In this document: one piece after another, positions 32,556 through 42,716 of the stretch
How the letters are laid out: every line of letters starts with the position of its first letter
Position numbering within the stretch: the first letter of the stretch is position 1
From: Xanthostigma xanthostigma
Taxonomy: Eukaryota; Arthropoda; Insecta; Raphidioptera; Raphidiidae
Reading direction: 5' to 3'
DNA: 64,000 bases
Assembly: GCA_963575645.1 (NCBI GenBank)
Contig: OY754466.1
Location: 16,656,001-16,720,000 of the forward strand
Notes under the pieces: model-generated
The model's input: the letters and a program-made list of their open reading frames with translations, nothing else
What the model was told of the DNA's origin: nothing
Databases searched by the model: none
Translations under genes and position numbers: made by a program

Positions 32556-32984
32556 ACGTTAAGAACATAAACTTCAAAATAAAGTAAACAACATTCTATT
32601 CGGAGATGCATAGAATACCGTTTTTTTGGGAGATCGGAAATTACCCCTTTTTCACGGTCCGGCGCACACTAGCCTGCCAGCCATTGTATTTGTCTTTTAA
32701 GCAGGGTTTAAATTTCCCAAATATCCATGAACTGGCCTATTCGGAGATCCATAGGGTTTTAGTGTTACGGGCTCTTTGACAATTATGTGCTAGTGATGTG
32801 TCGTTTTCATTAATTAACACTATTTGAAAACTGTAAAATGTCTACCATACATTACGAAACCTGTCCTAAAATTTCCTGCTTTCTGCGGCTTGTGCTGGTC
32901 TAGTGTCCAACTCTACATCGTTCAAGTTGCAGGTTTGTGCTGTGCTGGTTGTGCAGGTTTATGCTTGACAAGTGTGCGCAGTCT
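32556..32984. other. Unassigned sequence into which the piggyBac-like element inserted
   Basis: GGCGCACACTAGCCTGCCAGCC (32652) and GACAAGTGTGCGCAGTC (32967) are suggestive inverse matches, so this may be the older element split by the next feature. Not firmly established. Confidence 0.35.
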
Positions 32985-33003
32985 TTAACCCTTTAACGAC
33001 TAA

Positions 33004-33019
33004 AGGCAAGTATGCTTGC
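33004..33019. promoter_or_regulatory. Subterminal palindrome of the piggyBac-like element, left
   Basis: GGCAAGTATGCTTGCC. Sister sites GGCAAACATATTTGCC (about 33334-33349) and GGCAAATATGTTTGCC (about 34276-34291) lie in longer inverted blocks. Likely transposase binding sites; inferred from position and repetition only. Confidence 0.55.
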
Positions 33020-33476
33020 CCACAGGTTTTTATTTTTTTTAATTTTTTAGGTAACAGATAGCGTGTATCTGTTAAGAGTAAGTTGTAGAATAATGTTGGG
33101 GCTATAATATTATGTATACATTTGGTCTCTACCTGGTTGCTACCTGTTTGCTACCTGCGCTCTAATTTGGCCAAAATGTCAGTTTTAATCAAAGTAAATT
33201 TATGGGTGTGGGGAAGGACCTAACGAATTGTCATTAATATATGTTGTAGATAACGTACATACCTTTCGATTGTGCATAGGTAAAATTTTCTTTGATTTCA
33301 TACCTGTCCCGTCAAAGGTCAGGTATTGGCGGCAAACATATTTGCCTTTCGGCGGCAATGGAAATTTCTACATTTCTTATTCAGTATTGTATTGACAGTC
33401 AAACAAGCAGCGAACTGAACGTATTTGATTTCATTGTTACTGATTTTTTGTGTTTTTCTTATTTTGTGAATTGACG

Positions 33477-34121
33477 ATGAATAATCCACACAGTTCTGCC
33501 CGTGATCGCTTGTTTTTTGTTAGTCCGAATGAAATAGAACAGTTTCTTTTATGTGATGAAAGCGACGAATACGATGAAGAAAGTGTGCTGCAGTTGGACG
33601 ATGAAGACAATGCATTTTTGGAAAATGATGCGACCGAGTCACTAGCAACTGAGAACCTCGTCGAGGTGATAATCGAAAGTGCGAAGAGGAAGAGTGTCAA
33701 ATCGCCGCCGCCGAAACGACAGCGTAAAGAACGAGAATTGACTGCACCAGTCGCCGATCCAATTCCTTCAACGTCATTTGCTTCTCCAGTCACCGAACCG
33801 ACTTCTTCAACTTCATTTACTGCACCCGTGATTGAACCAACTCCCCGTGTTCCTGTACCAGTGGCCGAAGAGCCACCAAGATTGAAGTTGCCAAAATATG
33901 ACCCTGTTTTTCGTTTTCGCACAATAAATAATTATATCGAGCCAATGTTCACCGGCGTTCAATTGGATTGTCTATACAAGCTAGTAAAGCCAAAAATCCA
34001 CACAACATGGCGAAGCGAAAAAACTGGAAGCCGCACGAACGTATTTTGCATTCAGTGCAATGTATTTCTGGGCTTCAGCGCATCCCCTGACTGCTTTGCA
34101 TATTACCGTCGCCAAAAATAA
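33477..34121 (+). CDS. piggyBac-like protein lacking the catalytic core (214 aa)
   Basis: The ATG at 33477 is preferred over upstream non-ATG codons in the same frame. Residues 1-70 are acidic (IEQFLLCDESDEYDEESV, then LDDEDN), as in piggyBac transposase N-termini. Residues about 75-90 are basic (SPPPKRQRKER), a possible nuclear signal. Residues 93-145 are Pro/Thr/Ser-rich, with three near-repeats of APVxxPxPSTSF. After a short bridge the C-terminus (TNVFCIQCNVF...DCFAYYRR) resembles the Cys-rich end of the family. The DDD catalytic region of about 300 residues is absent, but the frame is intact across the junction. It cannot transpose by itself; it might bind element ends. Whether it is expressed is unknown. 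Confidence 0.72.
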   Translation: MNNPHSSARDRLFFVSPNEIEQFLLCDESDEYDEESVLQLDDEDNAFLENDATESLATENLVEVIIESAKRKSVKSPPPKRQRKERELTAPVADPIPSTSFASPVTEPTSSTSFTAPVIEPTPRVPVPVAEEPPRLKLPKYDPVFRFRTINNYIEPMFTGVQLDCLYKLVKPKIHTTWRSEKTGSRTNVFCIQCNVFLGFSASPDCFAYYRRQK

Positions 34122-34427
34122 CATTAAAATTTGTCTGTAATCATTTCTTACAATATAATATAATTGTCAGTAACATTGGCAACAGAATTGGTTATGCGAA
34201 AAAAATACATAAAAAAATGTTTTCGTTCTTTTTGTTTCATTTCTATTCAATCATAACATTTCCGTTTCCGCCGAAAGGCAAATATGTTTGCCAGGCCTTC
34301 ACCGTGGGGTGGGGGGGAGGTCAGACCCCAGCTTATCATTTTTGACTAATTTTGGGTCGCTGATCACGAATATCAACTTTGTTTTTAAATCGGACCACGC
34401 GTTTTGACCTCGTCGTTAAAGGGTTAA

Positions 34428-35516
34428 GAGATACAGTGAAGTGTTTTTATGATATGAGAGATTAGTTGCTATCTTGATTATTTCGTTGCCAAACCAATAT
34501 CTTCACGGGCGAAGCCAGCTATTGGAAAACTAGTGCATCTATAAAAATGTTCTTCATACATATTAAGTTATCTTTAGTTTAGTTTTTGAACAGTATGTTG
34601 CAACGATTGAGTCAGAACAATAAAGTCCAATAGAACGAGTTGTGTGGAAAAGTTTTCACATCAAGTCCAGTGTAAACATTAACTTCTTTTACTGCATCAA
34701 ATCGAATAACAGACAAAAAAATATAACATTTCCGCGTGCGGATTATGATTTCAAGTAAATGGAGATCTCTATTTGTTTGAATAATAAGATTTTTCTAATA
34801 TCGCTTTGTAATGTCAACAATGGATTGCTTCATACTAATACAATAGCAAAATCACAAGAATAAGTAAATATCCAGAAGCATAATCCAGAGACGGTTCGTT
34901 TTATGTGGCTACCGACGGATTCGTGACCTTGGTTCCAAGTAAAAGATGAAATTTTATGGCATTTCCATAGGAGTACCTATGTAATTAGTTTATATATTTA
35001 CGGATTTTTTAAAACAAATATGTTTTACTATCATCAATGTTTTTCATGCATATACCTACCTACATAAAAAAAGTGCATCCGAATTGAATCCAGAACTACA
35101 GCACCGATTCCTTTTGGTTAATTAATTATTATAATCGTTTCGTTAGTTGATTTTTTTTTAGAAATACTCGTTTATTTTTTATTTATTTACGAGAATACTC
35201 CAAGGCTATTAGACTATCCATTTTTAGATGTCTATTTGCCTAAAATTATTATGAACTAACTGATGAGTAACATAATTAAAAAATATTTATTATTTAGAAC
35301 TTAAAAAAAAACGCATTTCAGTAAACTACGATGATGCTATAAATAACTTCAAGGTATCTAACACTCGAAGATATTTGAATATAGACGCACAACATCTTAA
35401 GTCATTAGCGAAGGTAACAGTGATTTTACCAATTTGACATAAAAACTAATTGACAATAAAAATTATTTTCGCGGTCATCTATATAATATTTCAACTTTTT
35501 TTTCTTTATATATAAA
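34428..35516. other. Unassigned sequence with a truncated Helitron 3' end
   Basis: CACGGGCGAAGCCAGCTATTGG followed by AAAACTAGT (34506-34535) looks like a Helitron 3' terminus without its 5' part. No gene is seen in the rest. Confidence 0.45.
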
Positions 35517-36249
35517 CTAGCCGTTACCCGCGGCTTCGCACGCGATTCAAACTAAACACGGATGCATTCCCATTATTTGGCATAGTTACTCCTTTCTCGC
35601 CGTAGACCCTCCTATAATACATTTCAAAATCGATGACATTCACGTGATCAATGTCCCGAAAAACTTCTAGAATGACACACATGTTGATTTTTAGACTATT
35701 TACCTCTTTTCACCCTCTGAAGGGGTTGTTTTTGAAAAAGCACGAAAGACATGTTTATTTATTTGTTGACAGGAGTAATCCTGTGCATTTTCGAATTGAT
35801 ACATCTATCTTATATGATTTCTTTATGCAAATTTTGAACCCCCGTTAAACCCTTTCAGGAGGGATTGAATTTTCAAAAATCTGTTTTTGGCGGATGCCTA
35901 CGTCAGAATAACTATCAGTGTTTGGGTAATTAATAAGGAACCAGAATATAAAAATATGTAAAATTGTAACTTACTTTTATAATATGACAATAAAATCTTA
36001 TCTTAACTATCAGTGTGCCAAATTTTAGCCCAATCCGTCCAGTAGTTTGAGATGTACATTGATTCTCCATGCAAATTTTGAAACCCCGTTACACCCTTTT
36101 AGGGGTTAAATTTTCAAAAATCCGTTCTTAGCGGATGCTCACGTCGTAATAACTATCTGTGTGCCAAATTTTAGTCCAATCCGTTATCGGTTTGAGCTGT
36201 GCATTGATAGATCAGTCAGTCAGTCACAATTATCTTTTGTATATTTAGA
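35517..36249 (-). mobile_element. Nonautonomous Helitron
   Basis: On the minus strand the start TCTAAATATACAAAAGATAA (from 36249) and the end GCGGGTAACGGCTAG (35517), with A before and T after, match the Helitron rule. A GCCGCGGGTAACGGC hairpin precedes the end. The motif TTTTAGYCCAATCCGTYCAGTAGTTTGAG occurs twice inside, giving partly duplicated halves. Its 3' end resembles 61353 onward. No Rep/helicase. Confidence 0.78.
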
Positions 36250-36646
36250 TTTCGGTGCCGTGTATTCATAATTCTTTTCCTTCTAAACGACTTGACCGAT
36301 TTTTATTGTTTGTATTTATGGGGTCATCTAGATGTTTGTTAGCTGCAGTAGGTGGCGCTGTTGTCGAAATCCAGATTTTTTTTAATTTTCCGTCGAAATT
36401 CTTTTTTGTACTTATTTTTTATATTTCTCTCATAAAAAACATATAATCCCAAATTTTCAGCATCCCAGTGCCTCTCAATAGTTTTTAATTCACGACTTTT
36501 TAAATAATGAGTGTTTCATTTATATTAACCGCCTTCCCCACCGGATCTGCTATTATTCTATAGAAAAGTCCAATGCATGGCATAGTATATGTCTATGTTT
36601 AATAGGGAATCTATAAATCCGGACGAAGCCGGACAAGGCTACTAGT
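36250..36646 (+). mobile_element. Helitron-like 3' segment, head-to-head with the previous one
   Basis: Ends CCGGACGAAGCCGGACAAGG-CTACTAG followed by T at 36646. The opening TAAACGACTTGACCGATTTT is typical of the same class. The 5' end was not fixed; it may share the AT-rich junction around 36234-36250. Confidence 0.55.
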
Positions 36647-36934
36647 TTAGTAAACCCAGTAGTTCATTTTACACGGAACTGCACTACAATTATGTAATAA
36701 GGTCATGAGATATGTTAAAGTGAGGCAACACATTTTGAATTAGAACGGTACATAAAACAATTTACATATTTTGGAGTAGCAAGTTAACAACCCCTTGACA
36801 TAGCGCATAGTTATTCTCTGTACCTTCATTACATATGATTAAATCTAATATATAACATGTTAACATAGGTAGGTACTACGTATACACAAGTTGTTGAATC
36901 TGGAAACAGATAGAAATTTTGCATGCACAACCAT

Positions 36935-37010
36935 TAAATAAATTTCAACCAATTGGCTCACGGAACCATTCCAGCTCCCGAAATATTGAAAAGTATTTTT
37001 TTTTTATTTT
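36935..37010 (+). mobile_element. Family A terminal fragment
   Basis: AATTTCAACCAATTGGCTCACGGAACCATTCCAGCTCC matches the family A left end; the rest of the element is not present. Confidence 0.65.
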
Positions 37011-37082
37011 CAAATCACAGTGTTCTTAATTTTCTTTTCTATATAAAATCGGGGAATTATAAAACGGTCGAATAAAAAAAAA

Positions 37083-37860
37083 AACTTGGTGACTGATGAT
37101 GAGATAAGAATAACTTGAGATATTAAAATAATAGTTGGGTGACTAAATTACTAAGTGAGCGACTAGAATGCTTTCGGTAATAATTTTGAAGCAGATATTT
37201 TCTTTTGTTTTTACTTTTTATTTTTTTTTTTCACTTTGAGACTACACATTAAAACTCACATTATCATGAAGATTGAAAACCACCGCTTTTTTTAATAAAG
37301 GGGTATGCGAATTGTCTCGCAGTGAAACACAATGGGGCAAAGGTGGAGTTTTTAAAAAAATAATTCCGGGGTGAACGATAAACGGGTATGCGAATTGTAA
37401 ATCCGGGGTGAACGATAAACGACTATGCGAATTGTCTCGCAGGGAAACGAGAAGGGGCAAATGTGGAGTTTTTAAAAAAGCAATTCCGGGGTGAACGATA
37501 ACGGGGTTAAAGAGTTAATTGTTTGAATAGAACCGCGTTTTCTAAAAAATGTAAATTTAATTGACAGTCAGTTAAATATATATTTTTTAGAAAAAATGCC
37601 GCTCAGAATAAATAAATGATTTGCCAAATTAAAAAAAAAAATGCAGGACGTAACGTTGACACTCAAACAAATATTAGGTCGCTCAAATATTATGAAGCTT
37701 CCCATTTTTTATTTTAAGTAACTCAAATGGATATTTGTAAGTTGCTGTTCTGTTGATTTCTCGTCACGCGCAGTCAGTCGCTCACTTAGTAATACAGTAA
37801 CCCAAATTGATTATTTTTGTCACCTAAAATTGTAATTTACAGTCACTCGTTTAAATACTA
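37083..37860. mobile_element. Diverged TIR element with a tandem interior
   Basis: GTTGGGTGACTAAATTACTAAGTGAGCGACT (37133-37165) is the inverse of AGTCGCTCACTTAGTAATACAGTAACCCAA (37774-37805). Weaker pairing runs outward to TGGTGACTG / CAGTCACTC. The interior holds the tandem block at 37297-37503. No transposase; family unknown. Confidence 0.55.
37297..37503. repeat. Tandem block of about 122-bp period, 1.7 units
   Basis: GGGTATGCGAATTGTCTCGCAG...AATTCCGGGGTGAACGATAA occurs at 37302-37382 and 37421-37502, with a shortened 38-bp unit between. Frames read through it only by chance. Confidence 0.85.
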
Positions 37861-38234
37861 CCCTATAAAATCACACATAATATTATGCATTTATTGGAGC
37901 AAAATTGTTATGAAATCAAAATATTCAGAATCAAATTATCTATATAATAGATCATAGTTTAACGAAAATGCTCTTTGCACTGCTCCATATAAAATAATTG
38001 CTTTTCATTTATGTATAGCGGTAGTAAAATGATTCATTTCGCACTCGTGCGTAAAGTAAAACAAAAGTAATGCGATTTTAAAAATCTAATAATAATTTCT
38101 TTCTCAGTTGCCATTTAAATTCATATATGCGCAAAAGAAGCGGCAAAGTAAGCCTTTCTTTTGCTCTTCGTACAAAGAATCCCAATTTCCAATATGGTCG
38201 AACTGTCAGATATATAAATATATACTTATACTTA

Positions 38235-38475
38235 CTAGAGATCCTCCCCGGTTTCACTCGGGTGCAAAAGAACGAATGGGGGGAGGAACATGAGTACGCA
38301 CGTTCATCTTCGCTTACCGAGATGAATGTTGTGTCCAAATTTCTTGACGATCGGAGTTACTGTTTAAAAGTTTTTGTCGGACGGACAAATTTTGAGTTAT
38401 ATTTTGCAACATTTTTCATTGACTAGCGCGTTCAACCAAACAAACAAACTCTTCAGCTTTATATATTAGTATAGA
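38235..38475 (-). mobile_element. Short nonautonomous Helitron (241 bp)
   Basis: Minus strand: TCTATACTAATATATAAAGC (from 38475) to GAGGATCTCTAG (38235), flanked by A and T. Same family as 24180-24799 and 49215-49545, without the tRNA-like insert and with a shortened middle. Confidence 0.85.
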
Positions 38476-39080
38476 TTATTAATCGGAGCGGTTAACTGGT
38501 TTTATAGTGATAAGCGAACATTTATAATCAAAAAATTATTCTTTTATCCGAGCGCTGTAAATACATAAAACAGTATAAAATTTGTATTTTCTTGAATAAA
38601 GATTTTATTCATTTTTATTAGATATGCTGTATAAACCTTATCTTCGTGTTTTAAGATGTTTCAATAAAAATCGTTTTACGAGGCAGGAGATAATTTAAAT
38701 TTTAAATCGAATATTGTAGATAATTTCGTCTTTTTATAACGTTTTGATAGTTCTCTAAAACACTTAACAACCGACACAATAATCTGAAACGACCGCTTTG
38801 TGTTAAATAACAACTGAAGCATTTCAGTTTTTATTTTCAAATTATAGTTTATAGACGTTCGACAACTATGATCATTAAGCGTCTGCTTTACAACTTCCGT
38901 TTATTTACATGTCGGATTTTAGTCCAAAGTATATATAGGTAAACATGAGTGAGGATCGACAAATCTTGATATAAATAACTAAAAAAAATAACTGTTTCTG
39001 TTCCATCAAAATTATATGCTACCAAAACATAAATGTGAAAAAAGGCCAAGTTCGGTACAAAAAAAACAAGTAGCAACTAT
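38476..39080. other. Unassigned intergenic sequence
   Basis: Nothing recognised. Confidence 0.4.
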
Positions 39081-39612
39081 TTAACTCTTTCGGTACTAGC
39101 GGCCATTTCAATGGACATACTATTCTAACGCGTGTAATTTAAGTCAGCGTGATTAAATATCAAAATATAAACATTTCATTGCGCTTGGGGCTTATCTGAG
39201 ATGCAGGCAAAACAAAGAAATACTATGTGGGTAGATAGAAATATCGAGTCAAGTGTTGACCGCAGTCATGGATTCACGCAGAGCTGGTAAAAGTGTACAT
39301 TCTGATTATGTATTACTTATGCATTTTCATGATGTAATCTATTTTTCTTGTGCGAATATTTATTTTAATTTTATGATGTTAACTTTACTATAATTATACA
39401 TAAAAAGTAATTAAATATCCTATGCTAGTGATTACCGTAAAAAATTTTTTTTTACCTGTTGTCCATTTTAATGGACATACGATTTTTCAAAATTCTATAA
39501 ATGTTAAATTTAGTTTTTCACTGAATATACCTTACTTACACCCTTAATAAGCCCAACAACCTAAAAAATATTTCGTGTTTCAAAAATATATAATTTAGGT
39601 CCGAAGAGGACT
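39081..39612 (-). mobile_element. Family J (piggyBac-type nonautonomous), copy 1
   Basis: TTAA (39081-39084) precedes CTCTTTCGGTACTAGCGGCC; the far end reads GGTCCGAAGAGG, where the duplication has decayed. GTCCATT-WW-AATGGAC type palindromes lie near both ends (39106-39120 and 39461-39477). Two other copies are at 50740 and 56192. Confidence 0.72.
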
Positions 39613-40071
39613 TTGAGACGTATTAATAATAAAAGACTATTTTTTTATTTTGTCTATAATATATATAAAAAAAATATAGGTATATTATTTTGTCGACAGG
39701 GCTCTGCACTGCGACCGGAGTTTTTTTTTTTGTATTTATCGATAAGGAACATGTATCTAAAAATAAATTTGTATCTTTCAGACATGAAAAAAACGTATTA
39801 TTAAAATGAATACGTAGAATTTCAATTACACGGTATCGAAAAACTACACTTTTTTTTTGTTAAAAATTTCGCTCTTTTTTGTATTCATAAGTGAAACCTC
39901 ACTTTCAGTGATATTTTCTGCAAACCTTTATATTTTACCTTTTTCTGAAAATGCAATAAGTATATATACAGATATCATTAGAATAACATAAGAAGAGAAA
40001 TTCTAAGAACAAAAATTATCAAATAAATAAAATTGTGGATCAACTTTTTCAGACTATATAATAATATATTG
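39613..40071. other. Unassigned sequence with a family B margin and K repeat
   Basis: GTCGACAGGGCTCTGCACTGCGACCGGAG (39691-39720) resembles the family B outer margin. About 39990-40071 is family K. No gene is seen. Confidence 0.45.
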
Positions 40072-40531
40072 ACAAAAATTAGTGTCCGACCGAAATTTCG
40101 GTTTCGGTTTCGGCCACTTTTGGCCAAAAAACTGGTTTCGGCTTAGTTTCGGTTTCGGCTGCCCATCCGGCCGAAACTACGGCCGAAACCGAAACTACAT
40201 TCGGGAGGTTTCGCGCTGAAATGCGGTGCAGCTGCGAGCGACGAAGTGTCTTTTATGCCTGCGTGCTCCGCGTTTTTTTTTTTTTTTTAGTTTGAAAGAA
40301 AACTTTTTTTTATTTTGATACCTATTATTTGCATTAAAAATATTTATTTAGTTGTTGTATTTGGTAGGTAGGTACTTATTAATTTTAATTTTATTGTAGT
40401 TCGTTAACAAGAGTACCATACAAAATGACCAAAGTTTAGAAGAAATAATTTTGTTCTTAAGATGAAAGAGTGTTTTCTTTTTTTTTCGTTGTGTGTACCT
40501 ACTATTAGGTAAATACTTTTTATTAAAAAAA

Positions 40532-40562
40532 TTGGTTGTCTGTAAAGTCGGTTTACGGACGA
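40532..40562 (+). repeat. Left piece of repeat G, cut by the LINE insertion
   Basis: TTGGTTGTCTGTAAAGTCGG...TTACGGACGATA continues at 43677 with ATAGTTTTACGTGATAACG. The uninterrupted sequence is visible at 54662 and 55069. Confidence 0.82.
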
Positions 40563-40826
40563 TAATAATAATAATAATTTTTATTAATCCAGTAGATCGT
40601 AAGATATAAGACATGTCAATATATATATATATATAAAATATTATATCACGTTAGAATTTTCAATTACTAACGAAAACAATAATAAACAAATAATAATAAA
40701 TAATTATAAATAAATAACAATCAAAATAAGATAAAATGACGAACAATAACAAATATATAAATAACAAATAAAACAAAATAAAATGTAAATAACAAATTAA
40801 AAGTCATTTAAAAAATCATTAAAATA

Positions 40827-41915
40827 GTTGGCAAAACCAAAAGTGCACATCCCGCAAGTTTTCCACTGTACATTATATTATAATGAAAAAAATTGAGAAA
40901 ATAGATTAAAACAAATAAAAAAAAAATAAAAGTATACGAGAAACATTAGTAAAATAAGAAATTTTTTTTAGCAATTATGCACGGGTTTTGCTCTCAAAAA
41001 TCCCGATTTTTTGAGTTTCTTGTCCTAGTTTATTGACTTTCTAGTTTATCGAAGAACGCATTTTATAGACACAATATCCCAAAACACTATTTTTCAAGAA
41101 TATCCCACCGCTACACTAGCGGTATGTGCAATAGATTAAAAAAAACAATTAAAAAATTAAAATGAAAAAAATAAAATAAAAAAAAAAAATAATAATAAAA
41201 AAAATATATGAGAAATATATTATATATAATATATAAATATTAAGTGGAATTAAGTGGAATAAATGGGAATATATAAAAAAAAAAAATTCTTATGTCAGCG
41301 GGAATCGAACCCGGCACCTTGGGATTACAGGACTTACGCTTTAACCGTTCGGCCACACCGATGCCGTACAACGCCTTTGTTATTATGGTATAGAAGTGTA
41401 GCAGTTATTTTACGTATCATACTACATTAATTGAGTATATTTATTATGTTTTTTGTTTTTTTATTTTAATTAGCTGTCAAAAATAATAAAAAAAAAACTG
41501 TTTATAAAAATTAAACTACTGAACACATTTTAGTGAATTTAAATAGGGTTCTGGTCTGATAGTAAACAAAGTGAATAAAATATAACCCAAGGGGATCCGA
41601 CCAAAATTGCGATCTGTAGAGTCGTGACGTACGTACATACGTACGTACGTACGTACGTACGTACGTACATACGTACAGACCAACCGACAACTGCTGTTTG
41701 TGATTTTCAATTACAATTTTAATAGTATTTATGAACTCGAATTGATTTAAAAATGGTTCTGTTTTATAGATCAGAATCTCCTCTTTTCAAAAAGTTTCAT
41801 TTTGAATGGATTTCGTGTGAAATTAACTTAGATATAACTTCTTATCTGAACGAAAGTCAGCTCTGTTGCACAAAGCGATAATAAAGCACATACCGCTAGT
41901 TTAGCGGTATGTGCA
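40827..41915 (+). mobile_element. Family E element, copy 2 (plus arm of palindrome)
   Basis: From TA|GTTGGCAAAACC to the hairpin GCACATACCGCTA-GT-TTAGCGGTATGTGC. It includes an expanded (TACG)n tract (41628-41675) and a reverse tRNA-like module. A 222-bp insert (about 40909-41130) is bounded by ATAGATTA repeats (40901 and 41131) and itself ends in CTAGCGGTATGTGC. Confidence 0.75.
41292..41368 (-). ncRNA. tRNA-like module in E copy 2
   Basis: Minus strand: TGTGGCCGAACGGTTAAAGC (A box) and CCGGGTTCGATTCCCGCTGA (perfect T arm and B box). Of the E copies this has the best-preserved pol III elements. A full acceptor stem is not evident. Confidence 0.65.
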
Positions 41916-41947
41916 AAACAATAATATGCCTTTCCAATTAACATATT

Positions 41948-42716
41948 GCACATACCGCTAAATTAGCGGTATGTGCTTTATTATCGCTTTGAGCGTCAGA
42001 GCTGACTTTCGTTCATATAAGAAGTTATATCTAAGTTAATTTCACACGAAATCCATTCAAATTGAAGCTTTTTGAAAAGAGGAGATTCTGATCTATAAAA
42101 CAGAACCATTTTTAAATCAATTCGAGTTCATAAATACTATTAAAATTGTAATTGAAAGTTACAAACAGCAGTTGTCGGTTGGTCTGTACGTATGTACGGA
42201 TGTACGTATGTACGTACGTCACGACTCTACAGATCGCAATTTTGGTCGGATTGCCTTGGGTTATATTTTATTCACTTTGTTTACTATCAGACCAGAACCC
42301 TATTTAAATTCACATAAATGTGTTCAGTAGTTTAATTTTTATAAACAGTTTTATTTTATTATTTTTGACAGCTAATAGTTAAAATAAAAAACCTTAAAAA
42401 AACAAAAAAATACCTATTACTGTTATTGTAATGTAGTGTATTACGTAGAATAACTGCTCCACTTCTATACCATAATAACAACGCAAGCTGGGATATCAGA
42501 ATGGCCGAGTGGTTAAACGCGTAGTCCAGTAATAGCAAGGTGCCGAGTTCGATTCCCGCTGACACCAAGTAAATTTTTTTTTTCTATTCCATTTTATTTT
42601 TATTTTTTTTTCTATTTTTTTAATTGTTTTTTTTTTAAATCTATTTTCTCAATTTTTTTTCATTATAATATGTACAGTGGAAAACTTGCGGGATGTGCAC
42701 TTTTGGTTTTGCCAAC
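41948..42716 (-). mobile_element. Family E element, copy 3 (minus arm of palindrome)
   Basis: Mirror of copy 2, with GTTGGC at its outer end next to TA (42717-42718). Its tRNA module, (TACG)n tract and hairpin are almost identical to copy 1 at 14242-15024, and clearly different from copy 2 in the tRNA part. Confidence 0.78.
42489..42567 (+). ncRNA. tRNA-like module in E copy 3
   Basis: ATGGCCGAGTGGTTAAACGC (A box) and GAGTTCGATTCCCGCT (B box). Points away from the module of copy 2. Confidence 0.62.

Larger units (their letters stand above)
32985..34427 (+). mobile_element. piggyBac-like element with internal deletion and TTAA duplications
   Basis: The element is 32989-34423 (1,435 bp). It starts CCCTTTAACGACTAAAGG and ends CCTCGTCGTTAAAGGG, and TTAA lies directly outside both ends (32985-32988 and 34424-34427). 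The TTAA target and short terminal repeats with separate subterminal inverted repeats are hallmarks of piggyBac. A 16-bp palindrome GGCAARYATRYTTGCC occurs three times, about 15 bp from the left end, at about 33334, and about 130 bp from the right end. Typical autonomous copies are about 2.3-2.5 kb, so about 1 kb of the transposase has been lost. Confidence 0.9.

Noticed and set aside
33437-33922. 161-codon minus-strand frame rich in Gly/Ser/Val
   Set aside because: Antisense shadow of the piggyBac-like coding frame.
41516-41710. Tyr/Val/Arg-rich frame
   Set aside because: Product of the (TACG)n microsatellite in family E.
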